64,000 nt of DNA. Source: Thauera aromatica_A (lineage in GTDB: Bacteria > Pseudomonadota > Gammaproteobacteria > Burkholderiales > Rhodocyclaceae). The stretch lies in assembly GCF_023093595.1 (NCBI RefSeq), contig NZ_JALLIK010000108.1, positions 124,001 through 188,000 on the forward strand, read 5' to 3'. The notes beneath the pieces are model-generated. The model made no database searches and had not been told where the DNA came from. It saw only the letters and a program-made list of their open reading frames with translations. This document shows, piece by piece, positions 1 to 13,088 of the stretch. The stretch's first letter is position 1. Every line of letters begins with the position of its first letter. Made by a program: the position numbers and the translations under genes.

Positions 1-542
1 GCGCCGAGCGGGAGCGGGCCGGCTCGGACTACGCCCGCGAGGGGCTCGACAAGCGCCTTGCGTGCCTGGCGGGGGGCGTGGCGATGATCAAGGTGGGCGG
101 GGCCAGCGAGGCCGAGATGAAGGAGCGCCGCGCCCGCGTCGAGGACGCGCTGCATGCGACCCGCGCCGCGGTGGCCGAAGGCATCCTCCCCGGCGGCGGC
201 GTCGCGCTGCTGCGCGCCCGTGCCGTGCTCGAAACGGTGCACGGAGCCGGCCACGACGAGGACTGCGGCCTGCGCATCGTGCAGCGGGCGATCGAGGAGC
301 CGTTGCGGCAACTGGTGGCCAACGCCGGCCTCGATGCCGCGGTGGTGATCGAGCGCGTGCTCGCCGGCGACGGCGCGTTCGGCTTCAATGCCGCAAGCGG
401 TGAATACGGCGACCTGGTGGCAATGGGGGTGCTCGACCCGTGCAAGGTGACGCGCTGCGCACTGCAAAATGCAGCTTCGGTGGCCGGATTGATCCTGACC
501 ACCGGCTGCATGGTGGCGCCGTCTCCCGCGGGCGAGGGATAG
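1..542 (+). CDS. GroEL-like chaperonin, C-terminal part (5' end outside window)
   Basis: This is the last third of a 60-kDa chaperonin, open from base 3 to the TAG at 540-542 (179 residues visible). It matches the equatorial C-terminal part of the complete GroEL encoded at 24861-26504 almost position by position: LACLAGGVAMIKVGGASE, the ARVEDALHATRAAV segment, PGGGVALLRA and the YGDLVAMGVLDPCKVTR block. The methionine- and glycine-rich tail of housekeeping GroEL is absent; the protein ends in APSPAGEG. That difference suggests a specialised paralogue rather than the main folding chaperonin. GroEL paralogues of this kind accompany soluble diiron monooxygenases (MmoG, BmoG), but the upstream genes are not visible, so this role is only a possibility. 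The metabolic cluster follows 73 bp downstream on the same strand. Confidence 0.9.
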   Translation, partial: AERERAGSDYAREGLDKRLACLAGGVAMIKVGGASEAEMKERRARVEDALHATRAAVAEGILPGGGVALLRARAVLETVHGAGHDEDCGLRIVQRAIEEPLRQLVANAGLDAAVVIERVLAGDGAFGFNAASGEYGDLVAMGVLDPCKVTRCALQNAASVAGLILTTGCMVAPSPAGEG

Positions 543-615
543 CGCGGCACGGGAAGGGGCAGCGGCAGGGCTGTGCCGGCCGCAGCATGATGGAGACGAA
601 CGGAGGGCAGTGTCC

Positions 616-2385
<1,770 letters not shown>

Positions 2386-2389
<4 letters not shown>

Positions 2390-3405
2390 ACAGCGGACGC
2401 GATGCTTCTGCAGGGCAAGCCCGGGCTGCGCCGGACCCCGCGCCGGTCCCGGCGCTGCGCCTGCTCGCCGACATGCTGCGCATCCGCCGCATGGAGGAAA
2501 AGTGCGCCGAGCTTTACGGCACGGGCCGGATCCGCGGCTTCCTCCACCTCTATATCGGCGAGGAGGCCTGCGCCACCGGCACGATCCATGCGTTGGAGGC
2601 CGGGGACAACGTCGTTGCCACCTACCGCGAGCACGGCCATGCGCTGCTGCGCGGGGTCTGCATGGAGGCGATCATGGCCGAGATGTTCGGCAAGGCGACG
2701 GGCTGCTCGCGCGGTCGTGGTGGCTCGATGCACCTGTTCGATGTCGCACACCGCTTCTATGGCGGTAATGCGATCGTCGGTGGTGGACTGCCGCTCGCGG
2801 TCGGCCTGGCGCTGGCGGACCGGCTGCAGGGCCGGCCCGGCGTGACGGCCTGCATTTTCGGCGAGGGGGCGGTCGCCGAAGGCGCTTTCCACGAGTCGAT
2901 GAACCTGGCAGCGCTGTGGCGGCTGCCGGTGCTGTTCTGCTGCGAGAACAACCTGTACGCGATGGGTACCGCGCTCGCACGCTCCGAATCGCAGACCGAT
3001 CTGTGTGCCAAGGCGGCGGGCTACGCGGTGCCTGCTGCCCGTGCCGACGGCATGGACGTGGGTGCGGTTTGCGCCGCGGTCCGGGCGGCGGCGCAAGCGG
3101 TGCGTGCGGATGGCGGCCCCTTCTTCGTCGAGCTGCAGACCTACCGTTTTCGCGCCCATTCGATGTTCGATCCCGAGCTGTACCGCGACAAGGCCGAAGT
3201 CGCGCGCTGGAAGGCGCGCGATCCGATCGAGGCTTGTTTTGCTGCCCTGAAGGCGGAGGGCGTGCTCACCGAGGCCGCCTTCTCCGCCCTCGACGCGGCG
3301 GCGCAGGCCGAAGTGGAGGCCGCGGTCGCGTCTGCCGAAGCGGCCGCGCCGGAAGCCGTGGCGGATCTGCTGAAGGACGTCCATTCTCCCGGAGCCGGAG
3401 CATGA
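2386..3405 (+). CDS. Thiamine-diphosphate 2-oxoacid dehydrogenase E1 component, alpha subunit
   Basis: 339-residue E1 alpha subunit of a pyruvate- or acetoin-dehydrogenase-type complex, which decarboxylates or cleaves the substrate on thiamine diphosphate and passes the acyl group to the E2 lipoyl arm. Family features are EEKCAELYGTGRIRGFLHL near residue 40, RGRGGSMHLFD, the GGNAIVGGGLPLA segment, the ThDP motif ending in ENN, and the RFRAHSMFDPELYR loop. The ThDP/magnesium motif reads GEG at residues 159-161 instead of the usual GDG. The start overlaps the ligase stop, and the stop overlaps the E1 beta start (both ATGA), so translation is probably coupled. Overall it looks closer to pyruvate dehydrogenase than to branched-chain enzymes, but the substrate is not certain. 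Confidence 0.9.
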
Positions 3406-4376
3406 GGAGCAGCTACCGTGAAGCCCTGCGCGCGGCGCTGCGCGAGGCCCTGGTGAAGGATCCACGGGTGTTCCTGATGGGCGAGGACGTCGGCCGCTAC
3501 GGCGGCACGTACGCGGTCTCGAAGGGCTTGCTCGAAGAATTCGGCCCCGAGCGCATCCGCGATACGCCGCTGTCCGAACTCGGCTTCGTCGGTGCCGGCG
3601 TGGGCGCCGCGCTGGGCGGGATGCGGCCGATCGTCGAGGTGATGACGGTCAATTTCAGCCTGCTGGCGCTCGATCAGATCGTCAACAGCGCCGCGTTGCT
3701 GCGCCACATGTCGGGCGGGCAGCTGTCGGTGCCGCTGGTGCTGCGCATGGCGACCGGCGCCGGCCGCCAGCTCGCGGCCCAGCATTCTCACAGTCTGGAA
3801 AACTGGTACGCCCATATTCCCGGCATCCGGGTGCTGGCGCCGGGTACCGTGGCCGATGCGCGCGGGATGCTCGCGGCGGCGCTTGCGGACCCGGACCCGG
3901 TGGTGATCTTCGAGCACGTGCAGCTCTACGGCCTCGAAGACGAACTGGCTGAAGCGATCGATGCGTGCGACATCGCCCGCGCCGCGGTGCGTCGGCCCGG
4001 TACCCGGGCGAGCGTGTTCGCCTGGGGCGGCTGCCTGCCCAAGGCGCTGCAGGCGGCACAGCAGCTGGCCGAGGGCGGGATCGACGTCGAAGTGGTCGAC
4101 CTGCGGGTGCTGCGCCCGCTGGACTGGGAAACGATCGCCGCCTCGGTGCGCCGGACCCATCGTGCGGTGGTGGTCGATGAAGGCTGGAAGAGCGGCAGCC
4201 TGGCGGCGGAAGTGGTTGCCGGGCTCGTCGAGCGCTGCTTCTACGATCTGGACGCGCCGCCGCAGCGGGTGTGCAGCGCGGAAGTGCCGATCCCGTATGC
4301 GAAACAGCTGGAAGAGGCGGCGCTGCCGCAGCCGGAAAAGATTGTCGCCGCGGTCGGGGAGGTGCTCGGTGTTTGA
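3402..4376 (+). CDS. 2-oxoacid dehydrogenase E1 component, beta subunit
   Basis: 324-residue beta subunit pairing with the preceding alpha subunit to form the alpha2-beta2 E1 enzyme. It shows the transketolase pyrimidine-binding segment (YREALRAALREALVKDPRVF, MGEDVGRYGGTYAVSKGL, DTPLSELGFVGAGVGAALGG) and the C-terminal transketolase domain (VEVVDLRVLRPLDWETI and VVDEGWKSGSLAAEVVAG). The ATG at 3402 overlaps the alpha stop by four bases, and the last eight bases overlap the GTG start of E2, which indicates one operon with coupled translation. Length and motif order are normal for PdhB/AcoB proteins. Confidence 0.92.
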   Translation: MRSSYREALRAALREALVKDPRVFLMGEDVGRYGGTYAVSKGLLEEFGPERIRDTPLSELGFVGAGVGAALGGMRPIVEVMTVNFSLLALDQIVNSAALLRHMSGGQLSVPLVLRMATGAGRQLAAQHSHSLENWYAHIPGIRVLAPGTVADARGMLAAALADPDPVVIFEHVQLYGLEDELAEAIDACDIARAAVRRPGTRASVFAWGGCLPKALQAAQQLAEGGIDVEVVDLRVLRPLDWETIAASVRRTHRAVVVDEGWKSGSLAAEVVAGLVERCFYDLDAPPQRVCSAEVPIPYAKQLEEAALPQPEKIVAAVGEVLGV

Positions 4377-5577
4377 ATTCAGGTTGCCTGCGCTGGGCGC
4401 CGACATGGATGAAGGGACGCTGCTGGAGTGGTGCGTCCAGCCCGGCGACACGGTGAAGAAAGGCCAGGTGGTGGCGGTGGTCGATACGTCGAAGGCCGCC
4501 GTGGATGTGGAAATCTGGCAGGCGGGCACGGTGCACGAACTGCTTGCCGTGCCGGGCACCCGGATGCGGGTCGGCACGGTGATGGCGAGCCTGCTGGCGG
4601 AGGGCGAGGCACCACCGGCGGCAGCGCCGCGCCTGCGCATCTCGCCGGCGGCGCGCCGGCGGGCCGCTGAGCTCGGGGTGGATCCGGCTACGGTGCACGG
4701 CACCGGCGCAGGCGGCGCGCTCACCCTGGCCGACGTCGAGCAGGCCGCGGCGCAGGGGGAAGGCCCGGCCCGGGGCGCAGAAACAGGGGGCGCGGGAGGG
4801 CGGGACCTCACCGTCCCCGCTGCGCGGGTGCCGCCGCTCGTTCCGGCTCAGCGCGAGGCCGAAACCCGACGCACGATCGCGGCAGCGATGAGCCGCGCGA
4901 AACGCGAGATTCCGCACTACTACCTGCTCGAGACCATCCCGCTGGCGCGTGCGGGTGCCTGGCTGGCGCAAGCCAATGCCGGGCGGCCGATCACCGGGCG
5001 GCTGCTGATGGCGGTGCTGCTGCTGAAAGCGGTGGCGCTGGCGCTGGGGAAGTTCCCGGCCTTGAACGGCTTCTACCGCGACGGCCGCTTCGAGCCGTCG
5101 GCAGCGATAAACCTCGGTGTCGCGATCTCGTTGCGCCAGGGGGGGCTGATCGCTCCTGCGCTGCACGATGCCGGGCATAAGCCGGTCGAGGTGTTGATGC
5201 AGGAACTCACCGACCTGGTGCGGCGGGCGCGCGCGGGCTCGCTGCGCAGTTCGGAAATGAGCGATCCGACGGTGACCGTGACCAACCTCGGCGAGCAGGG
5301 CGCAGAGGCGGTGGTGGGCGTGATCTACCCGCCACAGGTGGCGCTGGTCGGCTTCGGCCGGGTCGACGTGCGGCCCTGGGTGCACGAAGACGGCAGCCTC
5401 GGGACCTGCCCGGCGGTGGTCGCCAGCCTGGCGGCCGATCACCGGGTTTCGGACGGCCATTATGGTGCGCGCTTCCTGGCCGAGTTGCGTGCGCTGCTGC
5501 AGCACCCACAGGCGTTGCAGGTGGCGCAACCGGCCCCGGGGGCGGCGTGTGAAGCGGATGGGGAGGTGCGGCGATGA
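4369..5577 (+). CDS. Dihydrolipoamide acyltransferase (E2 component)
   Basis: 402-residue E2 core of the complex. A single lipoyl domain occupies residues 1 to about 76, with the lipoylated lysine expected at K42 in DTSKAAVDV. A peripheral-subunit-binding domain follows (SPAARRRAAELGVDPATVHGTG), then a linker and the catalytic acyltransferase domain ending in the active-site signature DHRVSDGHYG (H358, D362). The GTG at 4369 is chosen because the lipoyl domain begins immediately (FEFRLPALGADMDEG) and overlaps the E1 beta stop. The catalytic domain is rather short, as in AcoC-type and small bacterial E2 proteins. No E3 gene lies nearby, so the complex must use a dihydrolipoamide dehydrogenase encoded elsewhere. 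Confidence 0.9.
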   Translation: MFEFRLPALGADMDEGTLLEWCVQPGDTVKKGQVVAVVDTSKAAVDVEIWQAGTVHELLAVPGTRMRVGTVMASLLAEGEAPPAAAPRLRISPAARRRAAELGVDPATVHGTGAGGALTLADVEQAAAQGEGPARGAETGGAGGRDLTVPAARVPPLVPAQREAETRRTIAAAMSRAKREIPHYYLLETIPLARAGAWLAQANAGRPITGRLLMAVLLLKAVALALGKFPALNGFYRDGRFEPSAAINLGVAISLRQGGLIAPALHDAGHKPVEVLMQELTDLVRRARAGSLRSSEMSDPTVTVTNLGEQGAEAVVGVIYPPQVALVGFGRVDVRPWVHEDGSLGTCPAVVASLAADHRVSDGHYGARFLAELRALLQHPQALQVAQPAPGAACEADGEVRR

Positions 5578-5861
5578 GCGGTGGCGAATTGAGCAGCGAC
5601 GAACTGGGCAGTGACGAATTGCGGGCGATCGTGATCGAGACCCTGAAGACGGTCGCACCCGAACTGGACGAGGAGGCGCTGCGCTCCGACCGGCCTCTGC
5701 GCCGGCAGGTCGACCTGGATTCGATGGACTGGCTCAACTTCCTGGTCGGCCTGGCCGGGCGGCTGCAGGTCGAGATCGCCGAGGCCGACTACGGGAAATT
5801 GAACACGATCGACGACCTCGTCGCCCATCTGCGTACCCGGCTCGCCGCGCGCGGGGACTGA
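5574..5861 (+). CDS. Acyl carrier-like protein
   Basis: 95-residue acidic protein with the layout of an acyl carrier protein: a helix 1 region (ELRAIVIETLKTVAPEL), then DLDSMDWLNFLVGL where S50 is the expected 4'-phosphopantetheine attachment site in a DSM variant of the DSL motif, then AEADYGKLNTIDDLVAHL resembling helices III and IV. The start overlaps the E2 stop (ATGA), making it the last gene of the cluster. A hairpin with an 8-bp stem follows at 5864-5886. A carrier protein translationally coupled to an E1/E2 dehydrogenase suggests that the acyl group made by the ligase or the complex is handed to a carrier. That link is inferred from position only. Confidence 0.8.
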   Translation: MSGGELSSDELGSDELRAIVIETLKTVAPELDEEALRSDRPLRRQVDLDSMDWLNFLVGLAGRLQVEIAEADYGKLNTIDDLVAHLRTRLAARGD

Positions 5862-5863
5862 AT

Positions 5864-5886
5864 CCGTCGCCTGGCGCAGGCGACGG
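5864..5886 (+). terminator. Hairpin after the E1/E2/ACP cluster
   Basis: Perfect 8-bp inverted repeat CCGTCGCC / GGCGACGG with a 7-base loop, starting three bases after the ACP stop. There is no T-run, so intrinsic termination would be weak; it may act as a transcript-end stabiliser. Confidence 0.4.
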
Positions 5887-6046
5887 GACGGTGAACGGGG
5901 GCGTTTTCCGGCGGTACGCACTTCCCCGGCCCGGTCGCCGCGGGGGGGCGCCGGTCCTCCGAGGTGGACGATCCGCTCCGGGCAGGGAACAATGCGGGCT
6001 CGGCCCCGGCCAGGGCCGGCTTCCATGCAACCGAAGGAGCGCATGC

Positions 6047-7156
6047 ATGACTTCCCTGTTCGATCCCATCCGGATCGGCGACCTCGACCTTGCCAACCGC
6101 ATCGTCATGGCGCCGCTGACGCGCAACCGCGCCTCCGCCGGCGAGCTGGCCGGGCCGATGACCGTGGAGTACTACCGGCAGCGCGCCAGCGCCGGCCTGA
6201 TCATCGCCGAAGGCAGCCAGATCAGCGCGATGGCGCAGGGCTACCTCGACACGCCGGGCATCTACACGCCGGAGCAGGTCGCGGCCTGGCGTAGGGTCAC
6301 CGATGCCGTGCATGCCGCGGGCGGACGCATCGTGATCCAGCTCTGGCATGTGGGGCGCATTTCGCACGTGTCGCTGCTGCCGGGAGGGGCGGCGCCGGTG
6401 TCGTCCACCGCCCGGCGTGCGCCGACTCAGACCTTCACCCGCGACGGCTTCGTCGATGTTTCCACGCCGCGCGCGCTGCGCGACGACGAGTTGCCCGGGC
6501 TGGTCGCCGACTACCGCCACGCCGCGCGCTGCGCACGCGAAGCCGGCTTCGACGGTGTCGAAGTGCATGCCGCCAACACCTACCTGCTCGAGCAGTTCCT
6601 GCGCGACAGCGTCAACGACCGCAGCGGCCCTTACGGCGGCAGCATCGCCAACCGCGCCCGCCTGCTGCTCGAAGTGATGCAGGCCGTCAGTGCGGAGATC
6701 GGCGCCGGCCGTTGCGGCGTGCGCCTGAGCCCGATGATGACCTTCGGCGGCAGCACACCGCGCGACAGTGACCCGCAGGCGCTCTACGGCTACGTCGTGG
6801 AGCAGCTCGCGCCGCTTGGCCTGGCCTACCTCCATGTCATCGAAGGCGAGACCGGCGGTGCCCGCCATCCGGCCGGCGCCCCCGTTTTCGACTACGACGC
6901 GCTGCGCCGCCGCTTTCCCGGCGCGTGGATGGTGAACAACGGCTATCGCCGTGCCGAGGCGATCGAGGTGGTGGCCGGCGGCCGGGCCGATCTGGTGGCG
7001 TTCGGCCGCCCCTTCATCTGCAACCCCGACCTCGTGCGCCGGCTGCGCGAGGACGCGCCGCTCAACCCGCTGCGCACCGACAAGCTCTACGGCGGCGGCG
7101 CCGAGGGCTATATCGACTATCCAACGCTGGAAGAAAGTAAAGAGGAGCAGGAATGA
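6047..7156 (+). CDS. Old yellow enzyme family NADH:flavin oxidoreductase
   Basis: 369-residue FMN-dependent ene-reductase of the NemA/XenB branch, which reduces electrophilic alkenes, nitro compounds or quinone-like substrates. The start MTSLFDPIRIGDLDLANRIVMAPLTR is typical of the family. WHVGRISH, the GFDGVEVHAANTYLLEQFL segment, the DRSGPYGGSIANRARLLLE block and the C-terminal ADLVAFGRPFICNPDLV are all present. The ATG at 6047 matches the family start; an in-frame extension upstream to 5891 has no family similarity. It is followed by a transglutaminase-like gene whose start overlaps its stop, so the two are co-transcribed. Length is normal. Confidence 0.93.
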   Translation: MTSLFDPIRIGDLDLANRIVMAPLTRNRASAGELAGPMTVEYYRQRASAGLIIAEGSQISAMAQGYLDTPGIYTPEQVAAWRRVTDAVHAAGGRIVIQLWHVGRISHVSLLPGGAAPVSSTARRAPTQTFTRDGFVDVSTPRALRDDELPGLVADYRHAARCAREAGFDGVEVHAANTYLLEQFLRDSVNDRSGPYGGSIANRARLLLEVMQAVSAEIGAGRCGVRLSPMMTFGGSTPRDSDPQALYGYVVEQLAPLGLAYLHVIEGETGGARHPAGAPVFDYDALRRRFPGAWMVNNGYRRAEAIEVVAGGRADLVAFGRPFICNPDLVRRLREDAPLNPLRTDKLYGGGAEGYIDYPTLEESKEEQE

Positions 7157-7830
7157 GCAGTAACGACATGCAGGCGTATCTGGCCCCGAGCGATTTTTTC
7201 GATTTCCATCATCCGCGCGTGCGCGACTTCATCGACGCGGCCGTCGGTGCTGCCGCCGACCCGGTCGACCGCGCCGTGCGCCTGTATTACGCGGTGCGTG
7301 ACGGCGTGCGCTACGACCCCTACCGCTTTTACATGAGAAGGGAATATTTCATCGCCAGCCGCACGGTCGCCGAGGGGGCGGCGTATTGCGTGCCGAAGGC
7401 CATCCTGCTGGCCGCGGCCGCGCGCGGCGCGGGCATCCCGGCGCGGGTGGGTTTCGCCGACGTGCGCAACCACCTCAGCACCGAGCGCCTGCGCGAACTC
7501 GTCGGCGGCGACCTCTACCGTTGGCACGGCTACGTCGCGCTCCATCTCGAGGGGCGCTGGGTCAAGGCCACACCGGCGTTCAACCTGCAGATGTGCGAGC
7601 GCTTCGACGTCAAGCCGCTCGAATTCAACGGCCGCGACGACTCGCTGATGCATCCTTACAACGCGCGCGACGAGCGCCACATGGAGTATGTGAACGATCG
7701 CGGCGTGTTCGACGATTTTCCGTTCGAGGAACTCGTCGACGACATGCGGGCCTTCCACCCGCGCCTGGTGGATGCGGCCGAAGCCAGCCTGAGAGGCGAC
7801 TTCGAGCACGAGGCGATGGTCGACCGCTGA
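7153..7830 (+). CDS. Transglutaminase-like cysteine protein
   Basis: 225-residue cytoplasmic protein with a transglutaminase-core fold. The nucleophile region is EGAAYCVPKAILLAAAARGAGIPAR (C79) and the histidine region is YRWHGYVALHLEGRW (H125). The position that normally holds the catalytic aspartate reads KATPAFN, so a threonine (T140) replaces it. The protein may therefore be a non-transglutaminase hydrolase, use another acid, or be a binding protein. It has no signal peptide. The ATG overlaps the stop of the upstream ene-reductase (ATGA). Substrate unknown. Confidence 0.85.
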   Translation: MSSNDMQAYLAPSDFFDFHHPRVRDFIDAAVGAAADPVDRAVRLYYAVRDGVRYDPYRFYMRREYFIASRTVAEGAAYCVPKAILLAAAARGAGIPARVGFADVRNHLSTERLRELVGGDLYRWHGYVALHLEGRWVKATPAFNLQMCERFDVKPLEFNGRDDSLMHPYNARDERHMEYVNDRGVFDDFPFEELVDDMRAFHPRLVDAAEASLRGDFEHEAMVDR

Positions 7831-7850
7831 GCGGCATCGCCCGCTGTGCC

Positions 7851-10340
<2,490 letters not shown>

Positions 10341-10446
10341 CGGCGTGACCTCTACGGCTTCTTGCGCGGAGCATAACGTCTGTGTCGCGCGCGGGCCAGT
10401 GCGGCGATCCGGCGCGCGGAGGTGGGGCAGGCGCTGCGCCAGCGCC

Positions 10447-11223
10447 TCAGCCGGCGCTCAGCGCGGGTAGGGAGGCGACCGTCCACCCCTTCGATTCGAG
10501 CGCCGCGCGCAGCATGCGCGCGCTATCGGCCGCGCCCGGGCGGTCGCCATGGACGCAGATGCTGTCGATCGGTGCCGGCAGGCATTTGCCGCTTTGCGCA
10601 ATGATGCCGCCGGCCTCGAGCATGCGCAGGACGTGGGTGACGAGTTCGTCGTCGTCGTCGATCATCGCCCCCGGTCGGCCGCGCGGCACCAGTGTGCCGG
10701 CATCGGTGTAGGCGCGGTCGGCGAAGATCTCGCCCGCGACGCGCAGGCCGGCGCGCTCGCCGGCGCGGTAGAGCTCGGATCGCACCGGGGCAAGCAGGAT
10801 CAGTTCGGGGTCGATTGCCCTCACCGCATGCGCCACCGTGGCGGCGAGCGCGGCATCCTCGCAGGCCTGGTTGTTGAGCGCGCCGTGCGGCTTGACGTGG
10901 GTGACGCGACCGCCTTCGGCGGCGGCGATGCCCATCAGCGCACCGACCTGGTAGAGGATCATCGCTTCGAGTTCGGCCGGGGCGATCTTCATCGGCCGGC
11001 GACCGAAACCTTGCAGATCGGGATAGGCTGGATGGGCGCCGAGGCTGACCCCGGCGGCGAGCGCGGTGCGCACCGTGTGGCGCATCACCGCGGGGTCGCC
11101 GGCGTGAAAGCCGCAGGCGATGTTGGCCGAGCGCACCACCTGCAGCAGAGCGTCGTCTTCGCCCATCTTCCAGGCGCCGAAGGATTCGCCGAGGTCGGCG
11201 TTGAGGTTGATCGTCTTGTTCAT
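10447..11223 (-). CDS. pxpA: 5-oxoprolinase subunit PxpA (LamB/YcsF family)
   Basis: 258-residue member of the PxpABC complex, which hydrolyses 5-oxoproline (a spontaneous glutamine/glutamate cyclisation product) to glutamate using ATP. The start MNKTINLNADLGESFGAWKMGED, the ANIACGFHAGDPAVM segment and THVKPHGALNN are diagnostic of the family. The start overlaps the pxpC stop by four bases. Gene order on the minus strand is pxpB-pxpC-pxpA, all translationally coupled, which supports a single functional complex. Confidence 0.95.
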   Translation of the reverse strand: MNKTINLNADLGESFGAWKMGEDDALLQVVRSANIACGFHAGDPAVMRHTVRTALAAGVSLGAHPAYPDLQGFGRRPMKIAPAELEAMILYQVGALMGIAAAEGGRVTHVKPHGALNNQACEDAALAATVAHAVRAIDPELILLAPVRSELYRAGERAGLRVAGEIFADRAYTDAGTLVPRGRPGAMIDDDDELVTHVLRMLEAGGIIAQSGKCLPAPIDSICVHGDRPGAADSARMLRAALESKGWTVASLPALSAG

Positions 11224-12278
11224 GCGGAGACCTCCGGTCGGTATTCGGCGCCGAGCGCATTGGCGACGCCGCCGACCAGGTTCGTGGTGTACAAGGCCAC
11301 CAGGTCGATGCCATCGGCCGGCAGCGGGCGAATTGCGGCGATCAGCGCCCGGGTTTGCGCTTCCGCGGCGCGGGCGATGCGGGCGCCCTCGGCGGCGCTC
11401 ACGCTGATGAAGCGCAGGCTCTGGCCGGGACGCAGCGCGGCGAGGCGGCCGAGGTCGGCGCCGATCACGGTGGCGATCTTGGGATAGCCGCCGGCGGTCT
11501 GGGCGTCGGCGAGCAGCACGATCGGCTGGCCGGTGCCGGGGACCTGGATCGAGCCGGGCACGGTGGCATCCGACACGATCTCGGCGGCGCCGGCGTGTTC
11601 GAGTCCGGCGCCTTCGAGGCGGATACCCATGCGGTCGGTTTCGGTGGTGACGCGGTAGTCGCCGCTCACCAGCGCTTCCAGCGCGGCAGCGCTGAAGTGG
11701 TCGTCCTGCGGGCCGGGAACCAGGCGGATCGGGCCGGGGGTGAGCTCCGGCGGCCGGGGCAGGACACGGTCGCTGCCCCAGGGGTCGGCATTGTCGGCGA
11801 GCGCCAGGCGCAGGCCGGCGGTGAGCGCGCGGCCGTCCACGCCGCCGAGACCGGCGCGTGCGTAGGTGGCCGCGCTGCCCATCACCGCCGGCAGATCGAG
11901 GCCGATGACCGCGACCATCGCGATCCGTCCGCCGCCGAGCTTGCGGATGCGCAGTTGTTCGCCGCCGGCGAGCGTCACCGAACGCCAGGGGGCGAGCCGG
12001 CGTCGTCCGTCGATGCCGTCGACTTCGAGCAGGGCGTCGCCGGCCACGGCGACTTTCACCGCGCCGCCGCGTGCCGCGAGGTGCAGGCCGCCGTCGAAGC
12101 ATTCGATGAGCGGGGCGTCCTCGGTGCGGCCGGCGAGAGCGTTGGCGATGCGCATCAGGCGGCGGTCGAGTGCGCCTGCCCAGGGCACGCCGATGCGGCG
12201 GAAGCCGCGCCGGCCGCCGTCCTGGATCGAGGCGTAGGCGCCGGGCGAGAGGATTTCGAGTTCAGTGTGCGTGCTCAC
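11220..12278 (-). CDS. pxpC: 5-oxoprolinase subunit PxpC (biotin-dependent carboxyltransferase-like)
   Basis: 352-residue KipA/PxpC-type subunit. Characteristic segments are SPGAYASIQDGGRRGFRRIGVPWAGALDRR near the N-terminus, the LRLVPGPQDDHF-like block (IRLVPGPQDDHFSAAALE), DRMGIRLEG, SDATVPGSIQVPGTGQPIVLL and DAQTAGGYPKIATVIGADL. The start is a GTG at 12278 that overlaps the pxpB stop as GTGA. It acts with PxpA and PxpB in ATP-dependent 5-oxoproline cleavage; similar domains occur in urea amidolyase. Length is normal. Confidence 0.93.
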   Translation of the reverse strand: MSTHTELEILSPGAYASIQDGGRRGFRRIGVPWAGALDRRLMRIANALAGRTEDAPLIECFDGGLHLAARGGAVKVAVAGDALLEVDGIDGRRRLAPWRSVTLAGGEQLRIRKLGGGRIAMVAVIGLDLPAVMGSAATYARAGLGGVDGRALTAGLRLALADNADPWGSDRVLPRPPELTPGPIRLVPGPQDDHFSAAALEALVSGDYRVTTETDRMGIRLEGAGLEHAGAAEIVSDATVPGSIQVPGTGQPIVLLADAQTAGGYPKIATVIGADLGRLAALRPGQSLRFISVSAAEGARIARAAEAQTRALIAAIRPLPADGIDLVALYTTNLVGGVANALGAEYRPEVSA

Positions 12279-13072
12279 CGGACGACCCTCCTGGCGCTGC
12301 GCGCCCGCCTCCCCGCGGCCTTCTCCGCGACGGGCGGGGCGGTTTCCAGCCACTGCATCGGGTCGAGTTCGCCCGCGCGCAGGCCGGCTTCGATGGCACG
12401 GCATGCGTCGGCGCTCACCGGATTGAAACGCACGCGGTCGCCTGCCGCCAGCAGCGAGGGGGAGGCGCGCCGGGCGTCGAACAGCGGCACCGGGCAGCGC
12501 CCGAGCAGGTGCCAGCCACCGGGACTCTCCCATGGGTAGATCGCCGTCAGCCCGGTGGCGACCGCCACGCTGCCGGCGGGCACGCGCACGCGCGGCTGCG
12601 TACGGCGCGGCAAGCGCAGCGGCACGGGCAGATCGCCCATGAACGGGAAGCCGGGCAGGAAACCGAGCATGTAGACCCGATATTCGTTGCCGCTGAGCAG
12701 CGCCACCACCTCGGCCTCGTCGAGACCGAGGGTTCGCGCGAACTCGGCGAGGTCGGGCGCGGCCTCGCCCTCGTAGCACACCGGCAGGCGCCAGCGGCGG
12801 CCCGCGGCGGGGGGAGCGTGCTCGGCGGCGGCGATCAGCGGTGGCAGCGCGGCGAGCAGGGCGTCGCGGTCGGTGACGAGCGGGTCGAAGAACACCGCCA
12901 GCGAACGGAAGGTGGGCATCGTCTCGATCACGCCGGCCAGCTCCCCGGCCTGCTGCAAGCGCCGGATCGCGGCATCGAGCGCATTGACCGCGGCCAGCAG
13001 GGCCGGGTCGATCGTGCTGCCGAATTCGATCGTCAGTGCGGCGTCGCCGGCGTCGAGGATGCGATAGCTCAC
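12275..13072 (-). CDS. pxpB: 5-oxoprolinase subunit PxpB (KipI family)
   Basis: 265-residue first gene of the pxpBCA operon. It has the KipI/allophanate hydrolase subunit 1 layout: YRILDAGDAALTIEFG at the N-terminus, MPTFRSLAVFFDP, and the YMLGFLPGFPFMGDLP and TGLTAIYPWESPGGWHLLGR motifs in the C-terminal domain. A proline/arginine-rich tail follows. It couples to pxpC through a GTGA overlap. A winged-helix gene remnant lies 16 bp upstream on the same strand. Confidence 0.94.
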   Translation of the reverse strand: MSYRILDAGDAALTIEFGSTIDPALLAAVNALDAAIRRLQQAGELAGVIETMPTFRSLAVFFDPLVTDRDALLAALPPLIAAAEHAPPAAGRRWRLPVCYEGEAAPDLAEFARTLGLDEAEVVALLSGNEYRVYMLGFLPGFPFMGDLPVPLRLPRRTQPRVRVPAGSVAVATGLTAIYPWESPGGWHLLGRCPVPLFDARRASPSLLAAGDRVRFNPVSADACRAIEAGLRAGELDPMQWLETAPPVAEKAAGRRARSARRVVR

Positions 13073-13088
13073 CGGAGAGCTCCCTTGT

